Origin: Thiosocius sp942490985
GTDB lineage: Bacteria > Pseudomonadota > Gammaproteobacteria > Chromatiales > Chromatiaceae
DNA length: 64,000 bases
Direction: 5' to 3'
NCBI GenBank assembly: GCA_942490985.1
Contig: CALNYW010000005.1
Coordinates: forward strand, 696,241-760,240
In this document: positions 1 to 7,305 of the stretch, in pieces
Position numbering within the stretch: the stretch's first letter is position 1
Layout of the letters: the number at the start of each line of letters is the position of its first letter
Notes under the pieces: model-generated
Seen by the model: only the letters and a program-made list of their open reading frames with translations
What the model was told of the DNA's origin: nothing
Databases searched by the model: none
Program-made: the position numbers and the translations under genes

Positions 1-631
1 GCATGCGCGACTCGATGTCGATCGACATGCCCATCAGGGTGTTGATGACCGCAAACGCATCACTGCCGGCCTCGATGCAGCGCCGCGCGTTTTCGGCGAT
101 GTCGGTTTGATTCGGGGACAGCTTGGTGATCAGTGGTTTGCGCGTCACGCCGCGACAGGCCTCGACGACCCGTGCCGACATGGCCGGATCGTTACCGAAC
201 GCAACGCCGCCCTCTTTGACGTTCGGACAGGAAATGTTGATCTCGATCGCGTCGATCGGTGAATCATCGAACCGGCGGGTGACCTCGATGTATTCCTCGA
301 CGGTCGAACCAGACACGTTCGCGATAAAACGGGTCTCTTCAAAATCGAGTGTCGGCAGGATGCCATCGACGACGGTGTCGACACCGGGGTTCTGCAGGCC
401 GATCGCGTTCAGCATGCCTTCCGGTGTCTCGTAGATCCGGTGCGGTGGGTTACCGAGGCGCTGGCTGCCGGTGGTGCCTTTCAGGCAGACGGCGCCGGCA
501 TCGCGGTTGGTGAAGCCCTGCACCCGTGTGTACTCTTCGCCAAAGCCGACGCAACCCGACAGAAGCACCAGCGGTGTGGCGAACGTCAGCCCACAAAAAT
601 CGACCTCGAGCCGGGGGTCACCATCAGCCAT
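1..631 (-). CDS. pyrD: Dihydroorotate dehydrogenase, class 1B catalytic subunit (N-terminal part)
   Basis: Catalyses oxidation of dihydroorotate to orotate in pyrimidine synthesis. The gene runs off the left edge, so only about the first 210 residues are seen. The start ATG at 631-629 gives MADGDPRLEVDFCGLTF, followed by class 1 features: a GCVGFGEEY segment, KGTTGSQRLGNPPHR, GMLNAIGLQNPG, EINISCPNVKEGG and TKLSPN. These match the cytosolic PyrD1B family, which works with an electron-transfer subunit PyrK (not in the window) and NAD, rather than the quinone-linked class 2 enzyme common in gammaproteobacteria. Its start lies only 19 bases from the divergent trmL start. Family assignment is firm; the 1A versus 1B choice is an inference from sequence similarity. 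Confidence 0.88.
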   Translation of the reverse strand, partial: MADGDPRLEVDFCGLTFATPLVLLSGCVGFGEEYTRVQGFTNRDAGAVCLKGTTGSQRLGNPPHRIYETPEGMLNAIGLQNPGVDTVVDGILPTLDFEETRFIANVSGSTVEEYIEVTRRFDDSPIDAIEINISCPNVKEGGVAFGNDPAMSARVVEACRGVTRKPLITKLSPNQTDIAENARRCIEAGSDAFAVINTLMGMSIDIESRM

Positions 632-650
632 CGAATCTGAGTCCCTTGCC

Positions 651-1115
651 TTGTTTCACGTTGTTTTATACGAGCCGGAGATACCCCCCAACACCGGCAA
701 CATCATACGCCTGTGTGCCAATACCGGCAGCAGCTTGCACTTGGTCCACCCGTTGGGGTTCGAGCTGGATGACAAGCGATTGCGTCGCGCCGGTCTCGAC
801 TACCGCGAGTTCGCCGAGGTCCAGCAACATGCGGACTTCGATGCTTTTCTTACAACCGCGCTGCCACAGCGCTGGTTTGGTGTCTCGACGCGTGGTGCGA
901 CGCGGCATGACCAGGTGGCGTTCGCCGAGGGCGACGCGTTTGTGTTTGGCCCCGAGACACGCGGTTTGCCGCAGGCCATGCTGGACAGCCTACCGGCGAA
1001 TCGGCGGATCCGTCTGCCGATGCGACCCGGGCAGCGGAGCCTGAATCTGGCCAATGCGGTGGCGGTATTGGTCTACGAGGCCTGGCGCCAGCAAGGTTTC
1101 CGGGGCGGCAATTAG
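651..1115 (+). CDS. trmL: tRNA (cytidine(34)-2'-O)-methyltransferase TrmL (SPOUT family)
   Basis: Methylates the ribose of the wobble base in tRNA-Leu isoacceptors. The protein opens MFHVVLYEPEIPPNTGNI and carries the SPOUT motifs RLCANTG, DDKRLRRAGLDY, FGPETRGLP and RSLNLANAVAV, which form the AdoMet-binding knot. I chose the TTG at 651 because it reproduces the family's usual N-terminus and gives 154 residues, close to the E. coli length (157); the next start upstream would add about 60 non-homologous residues. No strong ribosome site precedes it. It is divergent from pyrD. Family assignment is firm, the start is moderately sure. Confidence 0.92.
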   Translation: MFHVVLYEPEIPPNTGNIIRLCANTGSSLHLVHPLGFELDDKRLRRAGLDYREFAEVQQHADFDAFLTTALPQRWFGVSTRGATRHDQVAFAEGDAFVFGPETRGLPQAMLDSLPANRRIRLPMRPGQRSLNLANAVAVLVYEAWRQQGFRGGN

Positions 1116-1183
1116 TAGCGACGGAATTTGTGGCGTGTCGAACGGGTCACTCAGGCCTCTATAATGTATTTCCGCAGCAGCTG

Positions 1184-1205
1184 AATCTATTAATATTAGT
1201 AGATT
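1184..1205. promoter_or_regulatory. 22-bp near-perfect palindrome, candidate operator
   Basis: The arms AATCTA and TAGATT flank an AATATT centre; only one pair of positions breaks the symmetry. It sits in an AT-rich patch about 300 bases before the first cytochrome gene and about 20 bases after a TATAAT hexamer. I do not recognise the motif as that of a specific regulator. Confidence 0.4.
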
Positions 1206-1379
1206 AATATGTATGAAGATAACTATATGAATGCCTGGTGATGCGCTTGTGCTATCGCCATCAGCGCTTCGTAACTGACGAAAAAGGTTTCTTTTTTCGA
1301 GCATCGTCCGGCTTTCGATCCAGAAAAAGTTGCACGAAAGGCGCGCGCCGTTCTTTGGGCTGCTTTATCGACAATTCGT

Positions 1380-1393
1380 TTAATTTAGATCAA
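1380..1393. promoter_or_regulatory. FNR/ANR-like box upstream of the cytochrome-sulfur cluster
   Basis: TTAAT-TTAG-ATCAA matches 9 of the 10 conserved positions of the FNR consensus TTGAT-N4-ATCAA. With the box centred at -41.5, transcription would start near 1428, and a TGC-TTTGAT extended -10-like element lies at 1413-1421. Oxygen-responsive activation of a respiratory operon would fit; this is inference from the motif and the spacing. Confidence 0.5.
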
Positions 1394-1507
1394 AGGAGAA
1401 TCTTTCGAAAAGTGCTTTGATTGCTACCTGACGAAAAAAGAAATGTCGCCTGGATGGTAGTAGATGGCGACAACTTCAACCGAAGCAAAGTCAGGGGGAT
1501 GTAACCG

Positions 1508-2773
1508 ATGATGTCTCGAATCGCTACCTGGTTCGCCGCGCCTCTCGCCATGCTGTGTCTGGCGCCTGTGGCGTTTGCCGAAAATCCGGCGGTGCAACAC
1601 GTCGAAGGCAAGGCGTGCAAACAATGCCACGAAGAGATCTACACGCAGTGGGCGGGCTCGATGCACGCCAACAGCTCGGCGCTCAAGGATCCCATTCATG
1701 GCGCGTTCTATAAGAATGTCATCGGTGACCCGACCGCGGAAGACGTCAAGACCAAGAAGGGGACCTACCCGGTCTGTCTCAAGTGCCACGCCCCCGTCGC
1801 GGCAATGGAAGGCAAGACCAAGCTCGATGCCAAGCCGGCCTATGCCGACGGCATCGGCTGTACCACCTGCCACTCGTTCTCCAAGTTCAAGGGGACCGAC
1901 AAGCCGAACGGCAAGCCGGCCTACGGGATCGATGCCTACGAGATGGACCCGAACAGCCTGTACGGCCCCTCGGGCGTGACCTACACGACCGAGCGCGTAC
2001 CGGAAGGCTCGACCTGGCCGACGCCGGTGCACCACCCGGTGCCGCTGCAGGGCAACAAGGCCGAGCTGTTCAAGAGCAACGACGCCTGCATGGGCTGTCA
2101 CGAGAAGCGCGATAACTTCCACGGTACGCCGCTGTGCCGGACCGGCCACGAATACCGCACGAGCAACAACTTCGTGAGCTGCCAGGCCTGCCACATGGCC
2201 ATCGTGACCGTACCCAAGATGAAGGACGGCCAGGCCGTGCCCGGCGAGTTCGTCAGCATCCCCGACCACAGCATGGCCGGCGGGCATGACGGCAAGATGA
2301 TCACCCGCGGCATCGCTCTGACGATGCAGACGGAACGCGAGGGCGATGTGCTCAAGGCCACGCTGACCGTCCGCAACCGCCTGCCGCATGCCTATCCGAC
2401 GGGCGCACCGTTCCGCAATTTCTTCATCCGTGTCGCGACCTACGACAAGGACGGCAAGCAGTTGTGGAAGAACTACAAGGTCCACCCGATCAAGGACGAC
2501 CCCAAGGCCGCTTTCTGGCTGACCCTGGGTGACAAGGAAGGCAAGCCGACCATCCCGCCGAAGGCCACGCAGATCCTCGCCGACTCGCGTCTGAAGCCAA
2601 ACGAGGTGCGGACCATCGAGTACGAGATCCCGCTCGAGGGCGCCACCAAGATCGTGCGTGCCGAGGCGCTCTACGACCTGCTGCTGCCGCCGATCAAGGC
2701 GAAGATGAAAGGCAAGCTGCCGGAAGACCTGCTGGTGCCCAAGCTCGCCGCGGCGACCGAAGTCCGGCTGTAG
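1508..2773 (+). CDS. Periplasmic pentahaem cytochrome c
   Basis: A 421-residue exported electron carrier. A signal peptide (residues 1-24, ending AFA) is followed by five CXXCH haem c motifs: CKQCH (37-41), CLKCH (90-94), CTTCH (118-122), CMGCH (194-198) and CQACH (225-229). A sixth, CRTGH (210-214), lacks the second cysteine and may be a lost haem site. The C-terminal half has no haem motifs and looks beta-rich. The spacing and the CKQCHEEIYTQW opening resemble cytochrome c554-type multihaem proteins. It is the first gene of a plus-strand cluster with a tetrahaem cytochrome, an Fe-S protein and an NrfD protein, so it probably receives electrons from (or gives them to) that membrane complex. 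Specific redox partner unknown. Confidence 0.85.
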   Translation: MMSRIATWFAAPLAMLCLAPVAFAENPAVQHVEGKACKQCHEEIYTQWAGSMHANSSALKDPIHGAFYKNVIGDPTAEDVKTKKGTYPVCLKCHAPVAAMEGKTKLDAKPAYADGIGCTTCHSFSKFKGTDKPNGKPAYGIDAYEMDPNSLYGPSGVTYTTERVPEGSTWPTPVHHPVPLQGNKAELFKSNDACMGCHEKRDNFHGTPLCRTGHEYRTSNNFVSCQACHMAIVTVPKMKDGQAVPGEFVSIPDHSMAGGHDGKMITRGIALTMQTEREGDVLKATLTVRNRLPHAYPTGAPFRNFFIRVATYDKDGKQLWKNYKVHPIKDDPKAAFWLTLGDKEGKPTIPPKATQILADSRLKPNEVRTIEYEIPLEGATKIVRAEALYDLLLPPIKAKMKGKLPEDLLVPKLAAATEVRL

Positions 2774-2804
2774 TCCAGGGTGGCGTGGAGGATAGGAGGC
2801 ACAG

Positions 2805-3722
2805 GTGGTTAGGATCCTTCGCGCACTGCGTCCCAACCTCGTCGGCGTACTCACCGCCGGCGGCCTGCTGGTCGCCGGCACGCTGACCGGCACTCTCCAG
2901 GCCAGCGACGACTGGGACTGGGGGGCGGTCGAGGCGATGGACGATGCGCCGGTCACCCGGCCGGCCGCCCCGACACCGCCAACACCGCCAACACCGCCAA
3001 CACCGCCGACGCCCCCGTCACGCGCCTCGTCCGCCGATGCGAACTACGCGCAGCTGCGTCGCGACGCCGCCAGGGCGGCCCCGGATTTCGAGCGGGACAC
3101 GGTGGCCGCGCTGGAGATTTTCCCGGGAGCGGGCGATTTCTCAGTGGTGCCGGCACGGCGCGATCGGGACATGCACCCCTGCGCCAACTGCCACCAGTGG
3201 GTGCAGAGCAACCCGGAGCCGCGCAAGCTCGCCGCGCCGCATGACAACTTCGAGCTGCAGCACGGGATGCACGGCAAGGGCGGTTTCTGGTGTCTCACCT
3301 GCCATGACGAAAAAAACAACATGACGCTGAAGACCTTTGAAGGCGAACCGGTCGAGTACGAACATGCCTATGTCGTCTGTACCCAGTGTCATGTGCAGCA
3401 GGGCCGTGACTGGGTGCGTGGTGCCCATGGCAAGCGCGTCGGCGACTGGGACGGCAAGCGCGAGGTCTACAACTGCACGGCCTGTCATTACCAGCACCGC
3501 CCGGCGATTGCGCCGCGCGAGGCACTGCCCGGTCCCGTGATGCGCGTCGGCCTGCCGCGCCCCGCTCACTGGGTGGCCGCCCATGAGCGCCCGGCGCACG
3601 GTGACGGTCATGCGGCGGACTGGCAGCGTGACATCGACCGGCGCCGCGAGGCCCCGGCGCAGGACGCGGCCGCCGACACCGCGGCCAGCGAGCCAAGCGA
3701 GGTACCTGATGCGGAATCGTGA
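2805..3722 (+). CDS. Tetrahaem cytochrome c with proline-rich linker
   Basis: A 305-residue protein with a GTG start at 2805 preceded by AGGAGG at 5-base spacing. An N-terminal hydrophobic segment (residues 8-30) serves as a signal or anchor. A Thr-Pro-Pro repeat linker (55-70) is followed by four haem c motifs: CANCH (125-129), CLTCH (162-166), CTQCH (191-195) and CTACH (223-227). The charged C-terminal tail (about 240-305) has none. The haem part resembles the cytochrome subunits that accompany NrfD-type quinone-interacting complexes. Its end overlaps the next gene by 14 bases, indicating coupling with the Fe-S subunit. Function as an electron shuttle is inferred from context. Confidence 0.82.
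   Translation: MVRILRALRPNLVGVLTAGGLLVAGTLTGTLQASDDWDWGAVEAMDDAPVTRPAAPTPPTPPTPPTPPTPPSRASSADANYAQLRRDAARAAPDFERDTVAALEIFPGAGDFSVVPARRDRDMHPCANCHQWVQSNPEPRKLAAPHDNFELQHGMHGKGGFWCLTCHDEKNNMTLKTFEGEPVEYEHAYVVCTQCHVQQGRDWVRGAHGKRVGDWDGKREVYNCTACHYQHRPAIAPREALPGPVMRVGLPRPAHWVAAHERPAHGDGHAADWQRDIDRRREAPAQDAAADTAASEPSEVPDAES
2973..3008 (+). repeat. Four tandem 9-bp repeats encoding a Thr-Pro-Pro linker
   Basis: The unit ACACCGCCA occurs four times in a row (the last ends in G) inside the tetrahaem cytochrome gene and encodes the TPP-rich linker. Such short in-frame repeats can change length by slippage. Confidence 0.85.
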
Positions 3723-4644
3723 TACCAAGGTCCCGGACCAGGTCAGCGATCACGCTCGGCGGCGCTTCCTCAAGCGGCTGGCCGTCGGGACGGGTGCCGC
3801 CGGTGCGGTGGCCGCCAGTGGTGGTGCCTGGGGCGGCAATACCCTGTCGGATGCCTTCGCCGATTTCTTCCAGCAGCACTACCAGCGCATGAGCGCGGAG
3901 GAGATCGCCGAGACCATAGCGCGCATCGAGCGCAAGGCCAAGCGCCGCTACGGCGTGGATATCACCTGCGCCAACACGCCGCCCAAAGAGGGCGTGGTAT
4001 TCGGCTACGCGATCAACATCTCGAAGTGCCGGGGCTATCGTGACTGCGTGCATGCCTGTGTCGAGGAGAACAACCTCGGCCGTGATACGCAGTACATCCG
4101 CGTCGTCGAGCTCGACCGCGGCAGCACCGATCTGCACCATGCAGACCACTACTACAAGCACGACGAGGTGCCGGCCGAAGGCAAAGACTACCTGCCGATG
4201 CAGTGCATGCAGTGCGACAACCCGCCGTGCGTCAAGGCCTGTCCCGTGGGTGCCACCTGGACCGAGCCGGACGGCATCGTCGTCGTCGATTATGACTGGT
4301 GTATCGGGTGTCGCTACTGCATGGCGGCGTGTCCCTACCAGGCCCGCCATTTCAATTGGGCGACCCCTGAGATCCCGGCCGACGCACTGAATCCGGACAC
4401 CCACTACCTGGGTAATCGACCGCGGCCCCGCGGCGTCGTCGAGAAGTGCCACTTCTGCGTGCAGCGTACCCGTACCGGCCGTCAACCGGCCTGCCAGGAG
4501 GCCTGCCCGACCGGTGCACGCGTGTTCGGCAACCTGCTGGATCCGAACAGCGAAATCCGCTACGTGCTGGAACACAAGGCCGTGTTTCGGTTGAAGGAGG
4601 AACTCGGCACCGAGCCCAAGTTCTGGTACTTCCGCGATGCATGA
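3709..4644 (+). CDS. Tat-exported 4Fe-4S electron-transfer subunit (DsrO/NrfC-like)
   Basis: A 311-residue periplasmic iron-sulfur protein that would carry electrons between the NrfD subunit and the cytochromes. The start ATG (3709) overlaps the preceding gene and has GAGG six bases upstream. A twin-arginine signal (ARRRFLKRLAVG, 16-27) shows folded export. Cysteine motifs follow: a first one, C107-RGY-RD-C113-VHA-C117, in which Tyr110 stands where a cluster cysteine is expected; then MQCMQCDNPPCVKACP, WCIGCRYCMAACP and KCHFC...ACQEACP. Three full cluster sites and one with three cysteines are visible. It overlaps the next gene (NrfD) by 8 bases. The family is clear; the exact complex is not. 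Confidence 0.85.
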   Translation: MRNRDTKVPDQVSDHARRRFLKRLAVGTGAAGAVAASGGAWGGNTLSDAFADFFQQHYQRMSAEEIAETIARIERKAKRRYGVDITCANTPPKEGVVFGYAINISKCRGYRDCVHACVEENNLGRDTQYIRVVELDRGSTDLHHADHYYKHDEVPAEGKDYLPMQCMQCDNPPCVKACPVGATWTEPDGIVVVDYDWCIGCRYCMAACPYQARHFNWATPEIPADALNPDTHYLGNRPRPRGVVEKCHFCVQRTRTGRQPACQEACPTGARVFGNLLDPNSEIRYVLEHKAVFRLKEELGTEPKFWYFRDA

Positions 4645-5920
4645 TGTCGCCGTCCAGCCTGCGCCGAACCTGTGGCGTTTCTTCACGTCGAGCCTGCGCC
4701 ACATGCTGCGCGGTCCGGCCGTCTACTGGCTTTGGGTGTTTTTCCTATTGGCACTGATCGCGGTTGGGGGCTGGCACTACTACCTGCAACTGCGTGATGG
4801 GCTGATCGTCACGCACATGACCAACCAGGTGTCCTGGGGCTTCTACATCGCGAACTTCACCTTCCTGGTCGGTGTTGCGGCCGCCGCCGTGATGTTGGTC
4901 GTCCCGGCCTACATCTTTCACCGGCGAGACATCAAGGACGTGGTCCTGATGGGCGATACCATGGCCATCGCCGCGGTCACGATGGCCATCCTGTTCGTCG
5001 TGGTCGACCTCGGCCGCCCCGACCGCTTTTGGCACCTGATCCCCGGCATCGGCCAGTTCAACTTCCCGCAGTCGATGCTCGCCTGGGACGTCATCGTCCT
5101 CAACGGTTACCTGTTGCTGAACCTCGGTATCTCGTTCTACATCGTCTACAACCACTACCGCGACAAAGAACCCAGCCCGTCGCGTTATTTCCCCTGGGTG
5201 CTGCTCGCCATCTTCTGGGCGATCTCCATTCACACGGTCACGGCATTTCTGTACTCGGCGAACTCGGGCCGCCCGTACTGGAATCATGCCCTGCTGGCGC
5301 CGCGGTTCATCGCCTCTGCGTTCGCGTCCGGGCCGGCACTGATGGCGCTGGGTCTGCAGCTCATTCGCGCGATCAGCGACTATCCGATTCGCCAGAGTGT
5401 CATCCAGCACCTGGCGCTGGTCGCCGCCATTGCCTTGCAGGTGACGCTGTTCTTCCTGCTCGCCGAGTTGTTCACGGAGTTCTACAACGAGGGCGAGCAC
5501 GCCGCATCGGCGCGCTACCTGTTCTTTGGTCTCGAGGGCCACAATGGCCTGACACCGTGGATCTGGACGGCGATCGGATTGCTCACCGTCGCGGTTGTGA
5601 TCCTGATGATTCACCCGCTGCGCCACAACCCGGTCACGATGAATATCGCCTTCGTGCTGATTGTGATCGGCGTATGGATCGAAAAGGGTATGGGTCTGGT
5701 GATACCGGCATTCGTGCCGACGCCGATCGGCGAGGTCTACGAGTACATCCCCAGCATGACCGAGGTCATGGTGACGATCGGCATCTGGGCCGTGGGGTTG
5801 TTGATATTCACGTTGCTGGCCAAGGCGGCGCTGCCGGTGCAGTGCGAATTCCTGCGTCGCCAACGTGCCCGTGAGCGGAACCAATGGGACGGCATCGAAC
5901 GTCGCTATAGCGAGGACTAG
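4637..5920 (+). CDS. NrfD-family membrane subunit (DsrP/HmcC-like)
   Basis: A 427-residue integral membrane protein with about 10 predicted transmembrane segments, starting near residue 30. The segments contain the family-type elements SWGFYIANFTFLVGVAAAAV, DLGRPDRFWHL and an HTVTAFLYSANSGRPYW loop. Proteins of this type exchange electrons with the quinone pool and pass them to a periplasmic Fe-S subunit. Its 8-base overlap with the Fe-S gene and the two cytochromes upstream suggest a four-part quinol:cytochrome (or reverse) complex similar in plan to the JOP part of DsrMKJOP or to parts of alternative complex III. The direction of electron flow cannot be read from sequence. Confidence 0.87.
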   Translation: MHDVAVQPAPNLWRFFTSSLRHMLRGPAVYWLWVFFLLALIAVGGWHYYLQLRDGLIVTHMTNQVSWGFYIANFTFLVGVAAAAVMLVVPAYIFHRRDIKDVVLMGDTMAIAAVTMAILFVVVDLGRPDRFWHLIPGIGQFNFPQSMLAWDVIVLNGYLLLNLGISFYIVYNHYRDKEPSPSRYFPWVLLAIFWAISIHTVTAFLYSANSGRPYWNHALLAPRFIASAFASGPALMALGLQLIRAISDYPIRQSVIQHLALVAAIALQVTLFFLLAELFTEFYNEGEHAASARYLFFGLEGHNGLTPWIWTAIGLLTVAVVILMIHPLRHNPVTMNIAFVLIVIGVWIEKGMGLVIPAFVPTPIGEVYEYIPSMTEVMVTIGIWAVGLLIFTLLAKAALPVQCEFLRRQRARERNQWDGIERRYSED

Positions 5921-5952
5921 CACCTGGCGAACTGGCGCCGTGTCGACGGGCA

Positions 5953-5972
5953 ACGGCCCGCCGCCGGGCCGT
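5953..5972 (+). other. Strong GC hairpin between NrfD and rhodanese genes
   Basis: ACGGCCCG and CGGGCCGT form a perfect 8-bp stem with a CCGC loop in the 83-base gap. There is no T-run after it, so it is a poor intrinsic terminator. It could instead mark mRNA processing or partial readthrough separating the two halves of the cluster. Confidence 0.5.
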
Positions 5973-6003
5973 CATGAACCGCTGAATTTTGAGAGAGGCG
6001 ATT

Positions 6004-7290
6004 ATGAAAAGACTGATTGTGTTCTTCATGGCCGTTGCGCTGGTCGGACTGGCGCACGCGGAAACCGTCAAGGGCCGCATCGCGGTCGTATCGAAACAGG
6101 CGGGTACGCTGCAGATCGACGTCAAGGGCAAAGACAAGCGTGTCACCAAGGTCGTCGTGCGCACCGATGCCAAAACCGCCTATGAAGGGGCCGCCGGGCT
6201 GAAGGAACTCGGTCCGCCGGACCTCGTCGAGGTGCACCGCGAGCCCGGGCAGCCTGCGACCCTGATCAAGAAGGTCGTGTTCGGCTTGCCGCCCGGTGTC
6301 GAGATCTCGGTCAAGGAACTGGTCGGGATCATGACCGGCGGTCAGCCGTACCACCTCTACGATGCGCGGCCCGGCAAGCGCTTTGGCGGCGGGCATGTGC
6401 CCGGTGCCAAGTCCGCCTTCCCGAAGGACGACGACTTTCTGAGCAGGCTTCCGGCCGACAAGAACGCCCTGCTGGTATTCTACTGCGGTGGCCCGACCTG
6501 CCCTTATACCAGTGTCGCGGTGGACAAGGCCAAGGCCGCCGGTTACAGCAACCTCAAGGGCTTCCAGGCCGGTCTGCCGGGATGGAAGAAGGCCAAGCTG
6601 CCGGTGCACGCGGAGGCCGGTTGGCTGGCCAAGCAGCTCAATCCCCAACACGTGATCCTCGACGTGCGCAGCCGTTCGGCCAGCAGCCAGGCGCACATCC
6701 CCGGTGCCGTCGCGCTGCCGACCGCTGACCTCAAGGCGATGACCCAACAGTTTATCGCCCAGCAGAAGATCGCCCAGTTGCCCGGCGTCTCCGATCAGCG
6801 TGCCCCGGTCATCGTCTACGCCGACAGCCATACCTCACCCGAGGCGCTGCTGGCCTACAAGGAACTGCGCGACTGGGGATATGGCAAGACCACGATCCTG
6901 AATGGCGGTCTCGCGGCCTGGCAGGCGAAGGGTCTGCCGACCGAGTCCGGTGCCGCGACCAGCGAGATCGTGTTCATCAAGAAGCTCGCACCGGGGGCGG
7001 TCGCGCCGCAGGAGTTCATGGCGCTGCAGCAGTCGGGCGAGGCGGTCCTCGTCGACGTGCGCACCGACCAGGAAGCGGCCACCGGCGTGATCGCCGGGGC
7101 CCTGCACGTCCCGCTGGAGCAGCTCGAAGACCGGCTTTCCGAGTTGCCGGCCGGGAAACAGGTCCTGATCTACTGCGCCAACGGCATCCGTGCCGAGATG
7201 GCCCATCAGACCCTGAATGCAAAGGGGATCGACAACCGTTTCCTGAACGAGACGGTGACCATCACGAAGGACGGCAGTTACACCATCTAG
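6004..7290 (+). CDS. Periplasmic protein with three rhodanese domains
   Basis: A 428-residue exported sulfurtransferase. The ATG at 6004 has AGAGAGG six bases upstream and starts a signal peptide ending AHA (residue 19). After a small beta domain (about 20-95) come three rhodanese domains. The first (about 100-205) has active-site Cys161 (YCGGPTC). The second (about 210-315) has Ala273 at that place (VYADSHTS) and should be inactive. The third (about 325-420) has Cys391 (YCANGIR). It probably carries sulfane sulfur (polysulfide or thiosulfate sulfur) in the periplasm for the molybdoenzyme encoded next, which starts 15 bases after this gene ends. Substrate is inferred from context. Confidence 0.85.
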   Translation: MKRLIVFFMAVALVGLAHAETVKGRIAVVSKQAGTLQIDVKGKDKRVTKVVVRTDAKTAYEGAAGLKELGPPDLVEVHREPGQPATLIKKVVFGLPPGVEISVKELVGIMTGGQPYHLYDARPGKRFGGGHVPGAKSAFPKDDDFLSRLPADKNALLVFYCGGPTCPYTSVAVDKAKAAGYSNLKGFQAGLPGWKKAKLPVHAEAGWLAKQLNPQHVILDVRSRSASSQAHIPGAVALPTADLKAMTQQFIAQQKIAQLPGVSDQRAPVIVYADSHTSPEALLAYKELRDWGYGKTTILNGGLAAWQAKGLPTESGAATSEIVFIKKLAPGAVAPQEFMALQQSGEAVLVDVRTDQEAATGVIAGALHVPLEQLEDRLSELPAGKQVLIYCANGIRAEMAHQTLNAKGIDNRFLNETVTITKDGSYTI

Positions 7291-7305
7291 GCGGTAAGGC
7301 AGGGT

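Larger units (their letters stand above)
1116..1507. other. Intergenic control region before the respiratory cluster
   Basis: About 390 bases without a convincing gene. It is locally AT-rich compared with its surroundings. It contains a TATAAT hexamer at 1160-1165 with no clear -35 partner, a 22-bp near-perfect palindrome at 1184-1205 and an FNR-like box at 1380-1393. A good ribosome site (AGGGGGAT) ends about 8 bases before the first cytochrome start. Confidence 0.6.

Noticed and set aside
471..650. Extended N-terminus of TrmL from an ATG at 471
   Set aside because: The extra 60 residues are antisense to pyrD and absent from the family.
1160..1165. TATAAT as a main promoter of the cytochrome cluster
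   Set aside because: No -35 partner and about 340 bases from the gene; the FNR-linked promoter is better placed.
1238..1420. Small 60-residue open frame before the cytochromes
   Set aside because: It has no good ribosome site, covers the FNR-like box and has no recognisable features.
1424..2956. A 510-residue minus-strand open frame
   Set aside because: It lies opposite the pentahaem cytochrome gene, whose signal peptide and five CXXCH motifs are unmistakable.
3295..4704. A 469-residue minus-strand open frame
   Set aside because: It is antisense to the Tat Fe-S subunit gene and consists of low-complexity Arg/His/Gly sequence.
5029..5874. A 281-residue plus-strand open frame inside the NrfD gene
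   Set aside because: It is an out-of-frame shadow of the membrane protein and shows no motif.
4745..5953. A 402-residue minus-strand open frame
   Set aside because: It is antisense to the NrfD membrane protein gene; its His/Asp/Arg-rich composition is the mirror of hydrophobic codons.
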